Shown: piece after piece, positions 16,649-25,672 of the stretch
How positions within the stretch are numbered: the stretch's first letter is position 1
How the letters are laid out: each line of letters opens with the position of its first letter
Assembly: GCF_003469185.1 (NCBI RefSeq)
Contig: NZ_QSIL01000006.1
Location: 62,001 to 126,000 of the forward strand
Source of the DNA: Collinsella sp. AM34-10
GTDB taxonomy: Bacteria > Actinomycetota > Coriobacteriia > Coriobacteriales > Coriobacteriaceae
Direction of reading: 5' to 3'
Length of the DNA stretch: 64,000 nucleotides
Position numbers and translations under genes: made by a program
Notes under the pieces: generated by a model
Told to the model about the DNA's origin: nothing
What the model saw: the letters and a program-made list of their open reading frames with translations, nothing else
Databases searched by the model: none

Positions 16649-17962
16649 ATGGACGAACTTTTTCACGTCAGTGAGCGCAAGTCCACAATCGGGACCGAAC
16701 TTCGCGCTGGACTGACAACATTCCTGGCGATGGCCTACATCATCGCCGTCAACCCCGCGGTGCTCTCGGGCGCCGGCATCGATGCGGGAGCGCTCGCCTG
16801 TGCCACCTGCCTGGGCGCCGGCATCATGACCATCTGCATGGGCATCTTCGCCAACCGCCCGCTCGCCTGCGCTTCGGGCCTGGGCATCAACGCCATGATC
16901 GCGGGCATCGCCACCACCATGTGCGGCGGTGACTGGCACGTGGCCATGAGCGTTATCTTCCTCGAGGGTGTCGTCATCTTGCTGCTCGTCCTGTGCGGCC
17001 TGCGCGAGGCCATTATGGACGCCATCCCCGTGGTCCTGCGCCACGCCATCTCGGTTGGCTTGGGCCTGTTCATCGCCATGATCGGCCTGTGCGACGCCGG
17101 CATCATCACCGCTGGCGCCGGTACGCTCGTCGGCCTGGGCGACATCGCCTCCCCCACCTTTATCGTCGGCATCATCTCCATCGTCGTGACGGTTGCCCTG
17201 GCTTCCCGCAACGTGCCGGGCTCGCTGCTCATCGGCATCATCGTCGCCGTTATCGCCGGAATCCCGCTGGGCGTCACCCATGCGCCCGAGGGCCTCATCG
17301 CACCGCTCGACTTCTCGACCTTCGGCGCCCCGTTTGCCAGCACTGCCGACGGCAACCTTGCCATCGTGAAGGTCCTGACCGACCCGATGCTGCTCGTCGT
17401 TGCCTTCTCGCTGCTCATGAGCGACTTCTTCGACACCATGGGCACCGCGATGGCCGTCGCCAAGCAGGGCGAGTTCCTGACCGAGGACGGCAATGTCGAG
17501 GACATCCGTCCCATCCTGGTCGTCGACTCCGTGGCCGCTGCTGCCGGTGGCTTTATGGGCGTCTCCTCCATCACTACCTTCGTCGAGTCCACCTCTGGCG
17601 CTGCCGACGGTGGTCGCACGGGCCTCACCTCCGTCACCACCGGCGTGCTGTTCATTCTCGCCGCGTTCTTCTCCCCCATCGTCACCATCGTTTCCAGTGC
17701 CGCCACCTGCGGTGCTCTGGTCTACGTCGGCTACCTCATGATGAGCGAGGCCTCCGAGATCGACTGGTCCGACGTGTCGCAGGGTTTCCCGGCGTTCATG
17801 ATTGTCGCCGGCGTGCCCTTCACCTACTCCATCTCTGCCGGCATTGGCCTGGGCTTTATCGCCTACGTGATCGTCGCGCTCTTTAAGGGCGAGGCCTCCG
17901 AGATCAAGCCGCTCATGTGGATCGCAGCCCTTGCCTTCCTCGTCTACTTCTTTGTAGCGTAA
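16649..17962 (+). CDS. NCS2-family (AzgA-type) adenine/hypoxanthine/guanine permease
   Basis: 437 residues from ATG 16649, after AAGGAAAGGGTATGC; the longer frame upstream has no family similarity. About 13 membrane helices. AzgA markers are TFLAMAYIIAVNPAVLS, CASGLGINAM, and DFFDTMGTAMAVAKQGEFL, and the substrate-site region SSITTFVESTSGAADGGRTGL. Imports purine bases with protons. Its last 14 codons are duplicated downstream at 19959-20003 as part of a 2-kb tandem duplication. Confidence 0.93.
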   Translation: MDELFHVSERKSTIGTELRAGLTTFLAMAYIIAVNPAVLSGAGIDAGALACATCLGAGIMTICMGIFANRPLACASGLGINAMIAGIATTMCGGDWHVAMSVIFLEGVVILLLVLCGLREAIMDAIPVVLRHAISVGLGLFIAMIGLCDAGIITAGAGTLVGLGDIASPTFIVGIISIVVTVALASRNVPGSLLIGIIVAVIAGIPLGVTHAPEGLIAPLDFSTFGAPFASTADGNLAIVKVLTDPMLLVVAFSLLMSDFFDTMGTAMAVAKQGEFLTEDGNVEDIRPILVVDSVAAAAGGFMGVSSITTFVESTSGAADGGRTGLTSVTTGVLFILAAFFSPIVTIVSSAATCGALVYVGYLMMSEASEIDWSDVSQGFPAFMIVAGVPFTYSISAGIGLGFIAYVIVALFKGEASEIKPLMWIAALAFLVYFFVA

Positions 17963-17988
17963 CGGCAAAGCTGCCAAAGCAGAACACC

Positions 17989-18028
17989 AAAGCGCGGAGT
18001 CGCATCGAGCGGCTCCGCGCTTTTCTTT
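17989..18028 (+). terminator. Terminator of the purine permease
   Basis: AAAGCGCGGAG pairs with CTCCGCGCTTT, with a CGC/GCG pair inside, followed by TCTTTT. A diverged copy is at 20030-20068. Confidence 0.85.
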
Positions 18029-18081
18029 TAAAGCCAGGCAACGCACGGGCGCGCGATGTATTGCTTCCCAAGTTTTGGACA

Positions 18082-18169
18082 TTTTGCCCTCCAAACGGCA
18101 CTACCGCCGGCTACATCCTGCAGATATGCTGGGCGTAATCGCATAGGCCCTATGAGGATGGGAGTAACC
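18082..18169 (+). promoter_or_regulatory. Conserved leader of surface-protein gene 1
   Basis: Thirty nucleotides from 18082 (TTTTGCCCTCCAAACGGCAC and on) are identical to those from 20120 upstream of gene 2, within otherwise diverged flanks; TAGGCCCTATGAG is shared further down. This suggests a retained promoter or 5' regulatory element. No known riboswitch is recognised. Confidence 0.5.
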
Positions 18170-19936
18170 ATGGCCGCCTTGTTCACGACCCCCAAGCGCA
18201 ATGACAAAACCTCTGGAGCCCATTTTGTCAAGCCCGACGTGCGCCGTCGCACGCTGCTCGCACACGGCAGCTGGCGCCGCGTGACACGCCGCATCGTTGT
18301 AGGCGCCGTATGCGCGCTTACGGTGAGCTCGCTGCTCATGCCGAGCGTCTCGTTCGCGGCCGAGTGGATCAACGTCGGCGGCACTCAGTACAACACTGCA
18401 GCAGGCGACGAGGCCGGCACCTGGGCCTGGGACGGCGCCGACGATATGAAGCTCAACGGCTATAACGGCGGCGCGATCGAGGCAGCGGGCAAGCTCAACG
18501 TGAGCTACGAGGGCGACAACATCGTCACTAACGGCGACGGCCGCGGCATCAAGGTTAAGGATGGCGCGAACGAGAACGCCGAGCTTAATATTCAGGGCGA
18601 CGCGTCCAGCACGCTCAACGTGACATCTTCTCGTGACGCCATCACTTCCGTCGGCAGCATCAACATCGACGGCGCTGGCACTGTCAACGCCACGAGCACC
18701 GAGCACGATGCCATCGATGCCGGGGGCGATGTCACCATCAAGGGCTCGGGAAACGTTAACGCCACGGGCGATTCGGATGGAATCAGGGCCGACGGCAACA
18801 TCACGATCGACAACAGCGGAACCGTCACCGCCAAGGCCACCGAGGATCAGGGTATCGATGCTAACGAGAACCTCATCATAAAGGGCGGCGGCAAGGTAGA
18901 GGCAAGCTCTATCAAAGACAATGCGATTTGGGCCGACGGCAACATCGAGATCTCGGGTGGCAGCCAGGTCAAGGCAAGCTCCGAGGAAGACGCCGCCATC
19001 GACGGTAAAAACAGCCTCACGGTCACGAACGCTTCCCTCAACGCAAGTGGCGTTGGGTATGGCATCTATGTCTACAAGGGCATCACGTTCGATGGCGCAA
19101 CCGTAACGGTCCGTGCAAGTGCAGGGAACGATGAAGCCAGCGCCCTCTTCACCGACGAGGACGACATCGTCATCAAGAACGGCTCGATCGTGGATGCGTT
19201 CGCAGAAGGCCAGTTCTCGACCGCAATCTCCACCAGAAACTACTACCCCAACGAAGCGGGTGGTCACATCTACATTAGTGACTCCGTTGTCAAGGCTATA
19301 GCCCGCTATGTCGAGTCCGGTAGCGACGGCCCCGATCACTACAGCAACAACCAAAGCGGCGCGGTCATTCCCGAGCATAGGGGCGTGAACATCGGCATCT
19401 TTGCCCGGACCAAGGAGGGCATCACGCCCGCGACCATCTCGATTGTCCGCAGTAAGGTCACAGCTGAGGGAGACACGGCGGCAATCTTCGCCCTTGCCGT
19501 GAGCGCGGACGGCGAGACAATCGGCACCATCGAGATCGAAGGCGCTCCCATCCAGACGCCCACAGGCGGCAAGATCATTGGCTATCGCAACAAGGAAGAA
19601 CTCGATGACGGCATCTTCTACGTGGTGGGTCAAACCATCGGCACGGGCGACGCTGTGATCGACTCCCCCTATAACGAAGCTGTCGCCAAGAGCACGGTCA
19701 TCGCGCCTCCCGAGGAGATCAAACCCGAGGAGAAGCCAGGCGAGACCAAGCCCGAGGGTTCCAAGTCCGAGGGCACGAAGACGACCAAGACCGTTGCAGT
19801 TGCAGCCACGGGAGCCAAGATCGCCGGCAAACTCGCAGCAACCGGCGACGCCTCGAGCGCAGCCATCGTGGCAGCCGCCCTTGCGGGAACAGTTGCCATC
19901 GCCGCGGGCGCCGTGGTGAGCCGCAAGCGCTCGTAA
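18170..19936 (+). CDS. Secreted beta-helix surface protein 1 (carbohydrate-binding Cthe_2159-like), sortase-type C-terminus
   Basis: 588 residues from ATG 18170 (GGGAGTAACC upstream). A long basic N-terminus precedes a signal peptide hydrophobic core (VVGAVCALTVSSLLMPSVSFAA). Residues ~130-330 repeat a GNITI-DNSGTVTA...DGI/AI-A pattern of about 25-30 residues, the right-handed beta-helix style of the PF14262 carbohydrate-binding family. A Pro/Lys/Glu linker (~520-550) leads to LAATGD, a hydrophobic helix and RKRS, a non-canonical LPXTG-like sorting signal. Predicted to be wall-anchored, perhaps binding glycans. Tandem duplicate of 20208-21992. Confidence 0.82.
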   Translation: MAALFTTPKRNDKTSGAHFVKPDVRRRTLLAHGSWRRVTRRIVVGAVCALTVSSLLMPSVSFAAEWINVGGTQYNTAAGDEAGTWAWDGADDMKLNGYNGGAIEAAGKLNVSYEGDNIVTNGDGRGIKVKDGANENAELNIQGDASSTLNVTSSRDAITSVGSINIDGAGTVNATSTEHDAIDAGGDVTIKGSGNVNATGDSDGIRADGNITIDNSGTVTAKATEDQGIDANENLIIKGGGKVEASSIKDNAIWADGNIEISGGSQVKASSEEDAAIDGKNSLTVTNASLNASGVGYGIYVYKGITFDGATVTVRASAGNDEASALFTDEDDIVIKNGSIVDAFAEGQFSTAISTRNYYPNEAGGHIYISDSVVKAIARYVESGSDGPDHYSNNQSGAVIPEHRGVNIGIFARTKEGITPATISIVRSKVTAEGDTAAIFALAVSADGETIGTIEIEGAPIQTPTGGKIIGYRNKEELDDGIFYVVGQTIGTGDAVIDSPYNEAVAKSTVIAPPEEIKPEEKPGETKPEGSKSEGTKTTKTVAVAATGAKIAGKLAATGDASSAAIVAAALAGTVAIAAGAVVSRKRS

Positions 19937-19958
19937 ACACTTTTTCGCACGGGACGGG

Positions 19959-20003
19959 TGGATCGCGGCCCTTGCCTTCCTCGTCTACTTCTTCGTAGCG
20001 TAA
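19959..20003 (+). pseudogene. Remnant of the purine permease C-terminus
   Basis: The 14 codons plus stop (WIAALAFLVYFFVA) match the end of the permease at 17918-17962, including silent differences. No start or upstream permease sequence is present: the frame is joined directly to the 3' flank of surface-protein gene 1. It is the scar of the tandem duplication. Confidence 0.92.
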
Positions 20004-20029
20004 GGGCAAGGCTGCAAAAGCTGAACAAT

Positions 20030-20068
20030 AAAGCGCGGAGTCGCCATGCGGCCCCGCGCTTTTCTTTT
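20030..20068 (+). terminator. Duplicated permease terminator, now ending surface-protein gene 1
   Basis: AAAGCGCGG and CCGCGCTTT with an internal CGC/GCG pair and a following TTTCTTTT; diverged copy of 17989-18028. Confidence 0.75.
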
Positions 20069-20207
20069 AGCGCTGGTCCCTGCGCCGGCGTGCGGCCTAT
20101 TTCTCCCCAATTTTGGCCATTTTGCCCTCCAAACGGCACTACCGCCGGCAACATCCAGCAGATACGCTGAATCTAGTCGTATAGGCCCTATGAGAACGGG
20201 AGCAACC

Positions 20208-21992
20208 ATGGCAGCCTTGTTCACGACCCCCAAACGCAATGACACTACCGCCGGAACCCATGTTGCCGAACCCGACGTTCGCCATCGCATAGGACTCGCG
20301 CACGGCAGCTGGCGCCGCGTGACGCGCCGCATCGTCGCGGGCGCCGTGTGCGCGCTCACGGTGAGCTCGCTGCTCATGCCGAGCGTCTCGCTCGCAGCGG
20401 AATGGGTCAAGGTCGGCGGCAACAAGTACAACACCGCGGCGAGCGACGAGGCCGGTACCTGGTCGTGGGACGGCGCCGACGACTTGAAGCTCAACAACTA
20501 TAACGGCGGCGAGATCCAGGCCGCAGGCAAGCTCAACGTGAATTACTCGGGAACCAACATCGTCACTGCCGAATGGATCGAAAGCATCAACGTTTCTCAT
20601 GGCACTAACGAGAATGCCGAGCTCAATATCCAAGGCGACGAGGGCGGCACGCTCAGCGTGACATCTACTGAGGATGCTATCCTCTCCACGGGTAATATCA
20701 ACATCGACGGAGCCGGATCCGTCAACGCCACGAGCACTGGGTTTGATGCCATCAATGCCGGAGGTGATCTCGCTATCAAAGGTTCGGGCAACGTCAACGC
20801 CACGGGTGCATCGGATGGCATCAGGGCAAACGGCAATATCACGATTGACGACAGCGGAGCCGTCACCGCCAGGGCTACCAAGGACAAGGGTATTGGAGCC
20901 GACAAGAACCTCACCATCAAGGGTGGCGGGACGGTCGAGGCAAGCTCAGCCGATGGTGAGGCCCTTTGGAGCGGCGGCAATATCAACATCTCGGACGGCA
21001 GCCAGGTCAAGGCAAGCTCCGAGAAAGACGCTGCCGTCGAGGCCAAGGGCAGCCTCGCAGCCACAAACGCCTCCCTCAACGTAAACGGTGTTGAATATGG
21101 CGTCTATGCCCACAAGGGCATCACCCTCGATCATGCAAACGTGACGGTCCGTGCAAGTAAAGGCAGATACGGTGGCGCCAACGCCCTCTTCACCTACCAG
21201 GACGACATCGTCGTCAAGAACGGCTCCACCGTGGACGCGTTTGCGGAAGGCGAGGTTTCGGCTGCATTCTCCACCAGAAACGATCGACCCAACGAGAAGG
21301 GCGGCCACATCTACATCAGCGACTCCGTTGTCAAGGCCATAGCCCGCTATGTCGAGAACGGCGACGGCCCCATCCCCTACAGCGAAAACCAAGATGGCGA
21401 GACGGGGCGCGAACCCCGAGGCGAGAACATCGGCATCATCGCCCAGACCAGCGAGGGCGTCACACCCGCAGTCATCTCGATCATCCGCAGCAAGGTAACG
21501 GCCGAAGGAAATACAGCGGCAATCTTTGCCCGTGCCATGAGCGCTGACGGCAAGACAATCGGCACCATCAAGATTGAGAACGCCGCCATCCAGACGCCCG
21601 AAGGCGGCAAGGTCATTGACTATCGCAAGCTCCGTGACGGCATCTACGAGGCAGGCCAAGCCATCGGCACGGGCGACGCCACGGTCGACTCCCTCTATAT
21701 CAAAGCAGTCGCCAAAAGTACGACCATCGCACCTCCCGAGGTAGCCAAGCCGGAAGACCCCAAGCCCGACGAGACCAAGCCCGCAGAAAGCAAGCCCGCG
21801 GAGTCCAAGCAGAACCCCAAGCCTGAGGGCTCAAAGCCGACCAAGGCCGTTGCGGCTTCAACCACGAAAGCCAAGACTACCGGCGTGCTCGCGGCAACCG
21901 GCGACACCTCGGGTGCGGCCATCGTGGCAACCGTCCTTGCGGGAACAGCCGCTATCGCCGCAGGCACCATGGCGAGCCGTAAGCGTTCTTAG
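20208..21992 (+). CDS. Secreted beta-helix surface protein 2 (paralogue of surface protein 1)
   Basis: 594 residues from ATG 20208 (GGGAGCAACC upstream). Same layout as its upstream copy: basic N-terminus, signal peptide ending near SLAAEW, repeated GNINI/GGDLAI-type beta-helix rungs, a DETKPAESKPAESK linker slightly longer than in copy 1, then LAATGD, hydrophobic helix and RKRS. Differences from copy 1 lie mostly in the helix rungs and the region around 375-400, consistent with diversification of a ligand surface. Wall anchoring and glycan binding are inferred from domain type. Confidence 0.82.
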   Translation: MAALFTTPKRNDTTAGTHVAEPDVRHRIGLAHGSWRRVTRRIVAGAVCALTVSSLLMPSVSLAAEWVKVGGNKYNTAASDEAGTWSWDGADDLKLNNYNGGEIQAAGKLNVNYSGTNIVTAEWIESINVSHGTNENAELNIQGDEGGTLSVTSTEDAILSTGNINIDGAGSVNATSTGFDAINAGGDLAIKGSGNVNATGASDGIRANGNITIDDSGAVTARATKDKGIGADKNLTIKGGGTVEASSADGEALWSGGNINISDGSQVKASSEKDAAVEAKGSLAATNASLNVNGVEYGVYAHKGITLDHANVTVRASKGRYGGANALFTYQDDIVVKNGSTVDAFAEGEVSAAFSTRNDRPNEKGGHIYISDSVVKAIARYVENGDGPIPYSENQDGETGREPRGENIGIIAQTSEGVTPAVISIIRSKVTAEGNTAAIFARAMSADGKTIGTIKIENAAIQTPEGGKVIDYRKLRDGIYEAGQAIGTGDATVDSLYIKAVAKSTTIAPPEVAKPEDPKPDETKPAESKPAESKQNPKPEGSKPTKAVAASTTKAKTTGVLAATGDTSGAAIVATVLAGTAAIAAGTMASRKRS

Positions 21993-22049
21993 ACGCCTCT
22001 GCGCACATGGCAGCTCCCGCGAAGGCCCCGAGCCCGAGCACCGTTTAAC

Positions 22050-22087
22050 AACGCCACCGCCGAGCTCCCCTCCGGCGGTGGCGTTTT
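22050..22087 (+). terminator. Terminator after surface protein 2
   Basis: AACGCCACCGCC pairs with GGCGGTGGCGTT, followed by TTCC. Confidence 0.85.
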
Positions 22088-22199
22088 CCATATGCGTCCG
22101 CAGGGGATGCACGAGATTGTCTTTGGTCTAGCCCAACCGGCATACGCTGGCGTGCGACAATTGGGGCTGCCGATATCACAACACTGAGAGAAGCCCGTC

Positions 22200-22865
22200 A
22201 TGGAAGCGCATCAAAAGCAGATAACCGTTTATTCGAATCATACGGAAAGCGCGCCTGTCATCTACCTTCCTGTGGGCGTGGGCGACGGCAGCGAGGTTTA
22301 TAAGTGTTGCCGAGAGCTCGACTGTCCGCCATTCGCCCTCGTCACCATTGGCGGGCTCGATTGGAATCGCGAGCTGAGCCCCTGGGCATGCGACGGGACC
22401 GTACGCGATGCCGAGCCTTTCGGCGGCCAAGCTGCCGATTTTCTTGATGAGCTGCTGAATCAGATAATCCCCCAGGTCGAGTCGTCGCTTCCTCAGCCGC
22501 CCACCCGGCGCGGCATTGCCGGTTACTCGCTCGCAGGCCTCTTCGCACTCTGGTCCCTCTGGCAAACCGACGCCTTTGACCGCGCCGCGAGCGCATCGGG
22601 GTCGCTATGGTTTCCCGACTTTGTCGACCGTGCCAGCACGGCCCCTTTTGCCGGCAGCCCGCAAGCCGTCTACCTGTCACTCGGCAAAAAGGAAACCAAG
22701 ACGCCCAACCGCATGATGCGGCATGTACTCGACGACACACGCGCGATGGAAGCGTTGCTCGTCGAGCGCGGCATTCCAACAACGCTGGAGCTCAACCCCG
22801 GCAATCACTTTGCCCAAACCGACTTACGCATGGCCCGCGGCATCCACTGGATACTGACACATTAA
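22200..22865 (+). CDS. Alpha/beta-hydrolase, esterase D / enterochelin-esterase-like
   Basis: 221 residues, ATG after GAGAGAAGCCCGTC. The nucleophile elbow is GYSLAGLFAL (Ser in GXSXG) at ~104-113, a likely catalytic His is in NPGNHFAQ near the C-terminus, and IYLPVGVGDGSEVY opens the fold. The family (IroE/Fes-like, COG2819) hydrolyses ester bonds of siderophores or other small esters; no siderophore genes are nearby, so the substrate is unknown. Cytoplasmic, no signal peptide. Confidence 0.85.
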   Translation: MEAHQKQITVYSNHTESAPVIYLPVGVGDGSEVYKCCRELDCPPFALVTIGGLDWNRELSPWACDGTVRDAEPFGGQAADFLDELLNQIIPQVESSLPQPPTRRGIAGYSLAGLFALWSLWQTDAFDRAASASGSLWFPDFVDRASTAPFAGSPQAVYLSLGKKETKTPNRMMRHVLDDTRAMEALLVERGIPTTLELNPGNHFAQTDLRMARGIHWILTH

Positions 22866-22867
22866 AA

Positions 22868-22901
22868 ATGGTGCCCACACGCATATACGCATGGGCACCA
22901 T
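22868..22901. terminator. Terminator between convergent esterase and uracil permease genes
   Basis: ATGGTGCCCA and TGGGCACCAT with an inner GCAT/GCAT-like pairing. Confidence 0.8.
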
Positions 22902-22926
22902 ATCTTGTTTTAGCCGAACGCAGCTG

Positions 22927-24261
22927 CTACTCAGCAGCCTCCTCAAGCTCGGAGACATCAAACTCAAAGTCGTTACCCGGCAGGATGGCGTTGAGCACAA
23001 TGCCCACCAGTGAGCCCACGGCAATGCCGGACAGCGAAATGGTCACGCCGCCCAGCTCCAACACGATGGCGCCGGCGGTGCTGTACGCGATGCCGAGCGA
23101 AAGCACGAGCACCAGCGCGGCAACCAGCACGTTGCGGTTGTTCTGGAAATCGACCTGGTTCTCGATGAGGTTGCGGACGCCCACAGCGCTGATCATGCCG
23201 TAGAGCACGAGCGACACACCGCCGATCACACACGCCGGCATGGCCGCAATGACAGCCGCGAACTTGGGGCAGAACGAAAGCACGATGGCGCAACACGCGG
23301 CAATTCGAATTACGCGCGGGTCGAACACGCGCGTCAGGGCGAGCACGCCGGTGTTCTCACCATACGTAGTGTTGGCCGGAGCGCCAAAGAGCGAAGCCAG
23401 AATCGTGGCAAGGCCGTCGCCGAGCAGCGTGCGATGCAGACCGGGATCGGCAATGTAGTTGCGCTCGCAAGTCGAACCGATAGCAGAGATATCGCCGATA
23501 TGCTCGATCATGGTCGCGAAGGCCAGCGGCATGATGGTGATGATGGCCGTCGTGGCAAGACCGCTATCGAACTGCGGCCCAAAGAGTGCAAACACGGTGT
23601 TGTCCCACACGATGGGCAGACCGACCCACGGAGCGGCGGCAACGCCCGAGAAATCAACCTCGCCGAGCGCAGCCGCAACGGCATAGCTCACCACGACGCC
23701 CAGCAGGATCGGCACGATCTTGACCATGCCGCGGCCCCAGATGTTGCAGATCACGATAACGGCAACGGCAATAACAGCCACAAACCAGTTGGTCTGGCAG
23801 TTGGCAATAGTGGAGCTCGCCAGAATCAGGCCGATGGAAATAACGATGGGACCAGTCACCACCGGCGGAAAGAAGCGCATAACGCGCTTGGCGCCAAAGG
23901 CGCGGAAGAGCGCCGCAAGCACCGGATAAAGCAGACCGGCGCAGGCTACGCCCAGGCAGGCGTAGGGCAAAAGCTCGGTCTCGCCGTTGGGCGCGATTGC
24001 GGCATAACCGGCAATAAAGGCAAACGATGAGCCCAAAAATGCCGGCACCTTACCGCGCGACAAGAAGTGGAACAGTAGCGTGCCCAAGCCGGCAAACAAA
24101 AGCGTCGCCGAAACCGAGAGACCGGTGAGCACGGGCACCAGCACGGTGGCGCCAAACATGGCAAACAGGTGCTGTAGGCCGAGCAGAAACATGCGCGGGC
24201 GGCCGAGCGACGATGCGTCGTAGATGGCATCGCTGACGGCGGGCGTCGAGGACTGGGACAT
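22927..24261 (-). CDS. uraA: Uracil/xanthine permease, NCS2 family (UraA-like)
   Basis: 444 residues, ATG with GAAAGGACATCC upstream. Fourteen hydrophobic segments; family markers LGLQHLFAMFGATVLVPVLTG at the start, FLGSSFAFIAG, and the substrate-site stretch GAPANTTYGENTGVLALT. These match UraA, the proton-linked uracil importer. Downstream of the MetE-like gene on the same strand with a 122-bp gap, so likely its own promoter. Confidence 0.93.
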   Translation of the reverse strand: MSQSSTPAVSDAIYDASSLGRPRMFLLGLQHLFAMFGATVLVPVLTGLSVSATLLFAGLGTLLFHFLSRGKVPAFLGSSFAFIAGYAAIAPNGETELLPYACLGVACAGLLYPVLAALFRAFGAKRVMRFFPPVVTGPIVISIGLILASSTIANCQTNWFVAVIAVAVIVICNIWGRGMVKIVPILLGVVVSYAVAAALGEVDFSGVAAAPWVGLPIVWDNTVFALFGPQFDSGLATTAIITIMPLAFATMIEHIGDISAIGSTCERNYIADPGLHRTLLGDGLATILASLFGAPANTTYGENTGVLALTRVFDPRVIRIAACCAIVLSFCPKFAAVIAAMPACVIGGVSLVLYGMISAVGVRNLIENQVDFQNNRNVLVAALVLVLSLGIAYSTAGAIVLELGGVTISLSGIAVGSLVGIVLNAILPGNDFEFDVSELEEAAE

Positions 24262-24383
24262 GGATGTCCTTTCGAATGGAAGGGCGATCAGGCATATCGG
24301 ATAACCTGCCCGAACGATACGATCCGAACCATTGTACGCGATACACTATGCCTCGCACGCGCCGCCACCTGCAAACACTAGCG

Positions 24384-25517
24384 CTATTTCCAAACGCGCT
24401 CGGCAATGCGCTTGACCAGCGCGATCTTTGCCCATTGCTCATCCTCGGTCAGCTTGTTGCCAATCTCGCAGCTGGCAAAGCCGCACTGAGGCGACAGATA
24501 CAGGTTCTCGAGCGGCACGTACTTTGCGGCTTCACGGATGCGCTCGACGATAACATCCTCGTTCTCGAGCTCTGCCGCCTTGGTGGTTACCAAGCCCAGC
24601 ACGACCTTCTTGCCCGGGGCAACGTACTTGAGCGGCTCAAAACCGCCGGCGCGCGGCGTATCGAACTCCAGGTAAAATGCATCGACATCCTCGTTTGCGA
24701 ACAGGTACGGCGCGATGGGGTCATAGCCGCCCTCGAAGGCATAGGTGGAGTGGTAGTTGCCGCGGCACACATGCGTGTTGATGACCAGATCGTCGGGCTT
24801 GTCCGCGATGGCGGCATTGTTGAGCGCCACGCCCAGCTCGCTTACCTTTTGCAGGTCGACCGGGCTCATGCCGGTTTTGGCGACAAAATCGGTGTCGCAG
24901 TAGATGCCCCAGGTGCAGTCATCAAACTGGATGTTGCGGCAGCCTGCTGCGTACAGGTCGGCGATCACCGTGCGATAAGCGGCTGCGATGGCGTCGGCAA
25001 GTTCCTCATCGGTCTTATAGACAGCGCGCAGGCTCTCCTGCTGGCCGTCGCAGCGGTCGAGCGTGACTTCGGAGAACGTCTGGATCGGCGCCGGAATGGT
25101 TTGCCGCGCGACCTGGCCCTCCCCCTCGAGCACCTTGACAAATTTAAAGTGCTCGACGAACGGATGGTTCTCGCCGCTAATGGGGCCGGTTACCACGGCG
25201 GTGTCGGCTGTGGTCTCCTCGTCGTGGAACATATAACCCGTACGCGAGGTACGGCGTTCAATGCCGTTAAGGCCCCACATAAAATCGAGGTGCCAGTAGC
25301 TGCGGCGAAACTCACCATCGGTGATGACCTGCAGGCCGGCGGCCTTCTGCTTTGCCACCAAATCGCGAATGGCATCGTCCTCGACGGCCTTAAGGCCGTC
25401 GTCATCAAGCGTGCCCGCGGCGTAGGCGGCACGGGCGTCCTTCACGGCCTGAGGACGAAGAAAACTGCCGACGATATCGGCGCGAAACGGCGCGTTCGGT
25501 TGAATCGAAGTGCTCAT
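24384..25517 (-). CDS. MetE C-terminal-like methyltransferase (YxjG/YxjH type)
   Basis: 377 residues, ATG after AAGGGAGATATCT. Corresponds to the C-terminal catalytic half of cobalamin-independent methionine synthase: DIVGSFLRP start, ITDGEFRRSYWHLDF, IQFDDCTWGIY, and the zinc ligands in THVCRGNYHS, YLEFDTPRAG and LSPQCGFAS. Proteins of this stand-alone type transfer methyl groups to homocysteine from folate or other donors. A LysR regulator lies directly upstream on the same strand with a palindrome in between, suggesting control by methionine or sulfur status. Confidence 0.9.
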   Translation of the reverse strand: MSTSIQPNAPFRADIVGSFLRPQAVKDARAAYAAGTLDDDGLKAVEDDAIRDLVAKQKAAGLQVITDGEFRRSYWHLDFMWGLNGIERRTSRTGYMFHDEETTADTAVVTGPISGENHPFVEHFKFVKVLEGEGQVARQTIPAPIQTFSEVTLDRCDGQQESLRAVYKTDEELADAIAAAYRTVIADLYAAGCRNIQFDDCTWGIYCDTDFVAKTGMSPVDLQKVSELGVALNNAAIADKPDDLVINTHVCRGNYHSTYAFEGGYDPIAPYLFANEDVDAFYLEFDTPRAGGFEPLKYVAPGKKVVLGLVTTKAAELENEDVIVERIREAAKYVPLENLYLSPQCGFASCEIGNKLTEDEQWAKIALVKRIAERVWK

Positions 25518-25603
25518 AGATATCTCCCTTTGAATTGGTTGCTTTACTGGGACAGAGTATGAGCGCTCCTATGGCCATCGTATAATATATGTTTATAACA
25601 GTT

Positions 25604-25626
25604 TGATATAGATGCTTCCTATATCA
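25604..25626. promoter_or_regulatory. LysR-type operator upstream of the MetE-like gene
   Basis: TGATATAG-N7-CTATATCA is a perfect 8-bp dyad, 87-109 bp upstream of the MetE-like start and just downstream of the lysR stop. Its size and symmetry fit a LysR-type box. Confidence 0.65.
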
Positions 25627-25672
25627 GTTTGGGCTGCCTTAAAGAGATTTGACCTGTGCAGAACGCAGCAGC

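Larger units (their letters stand above)
17917..21992 (+). repeat. Tandem duplication of about 2.04 kb (units 17917-19957 and 19958-21992)
   Basis: Both units contain, in order, the last codons of the purine permease, a terminator, an upstream leader with a 30-nt identical block, and a surface-protein gene. GTGGATCGC begins at 17917 and again at 19958, giving a 2041-bp offset. The second permease tail is a remnant without its gene, which fixes the direction and left boundary of the duplication. The gene copies have since diverged at many codons. Confidence 0.9.
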
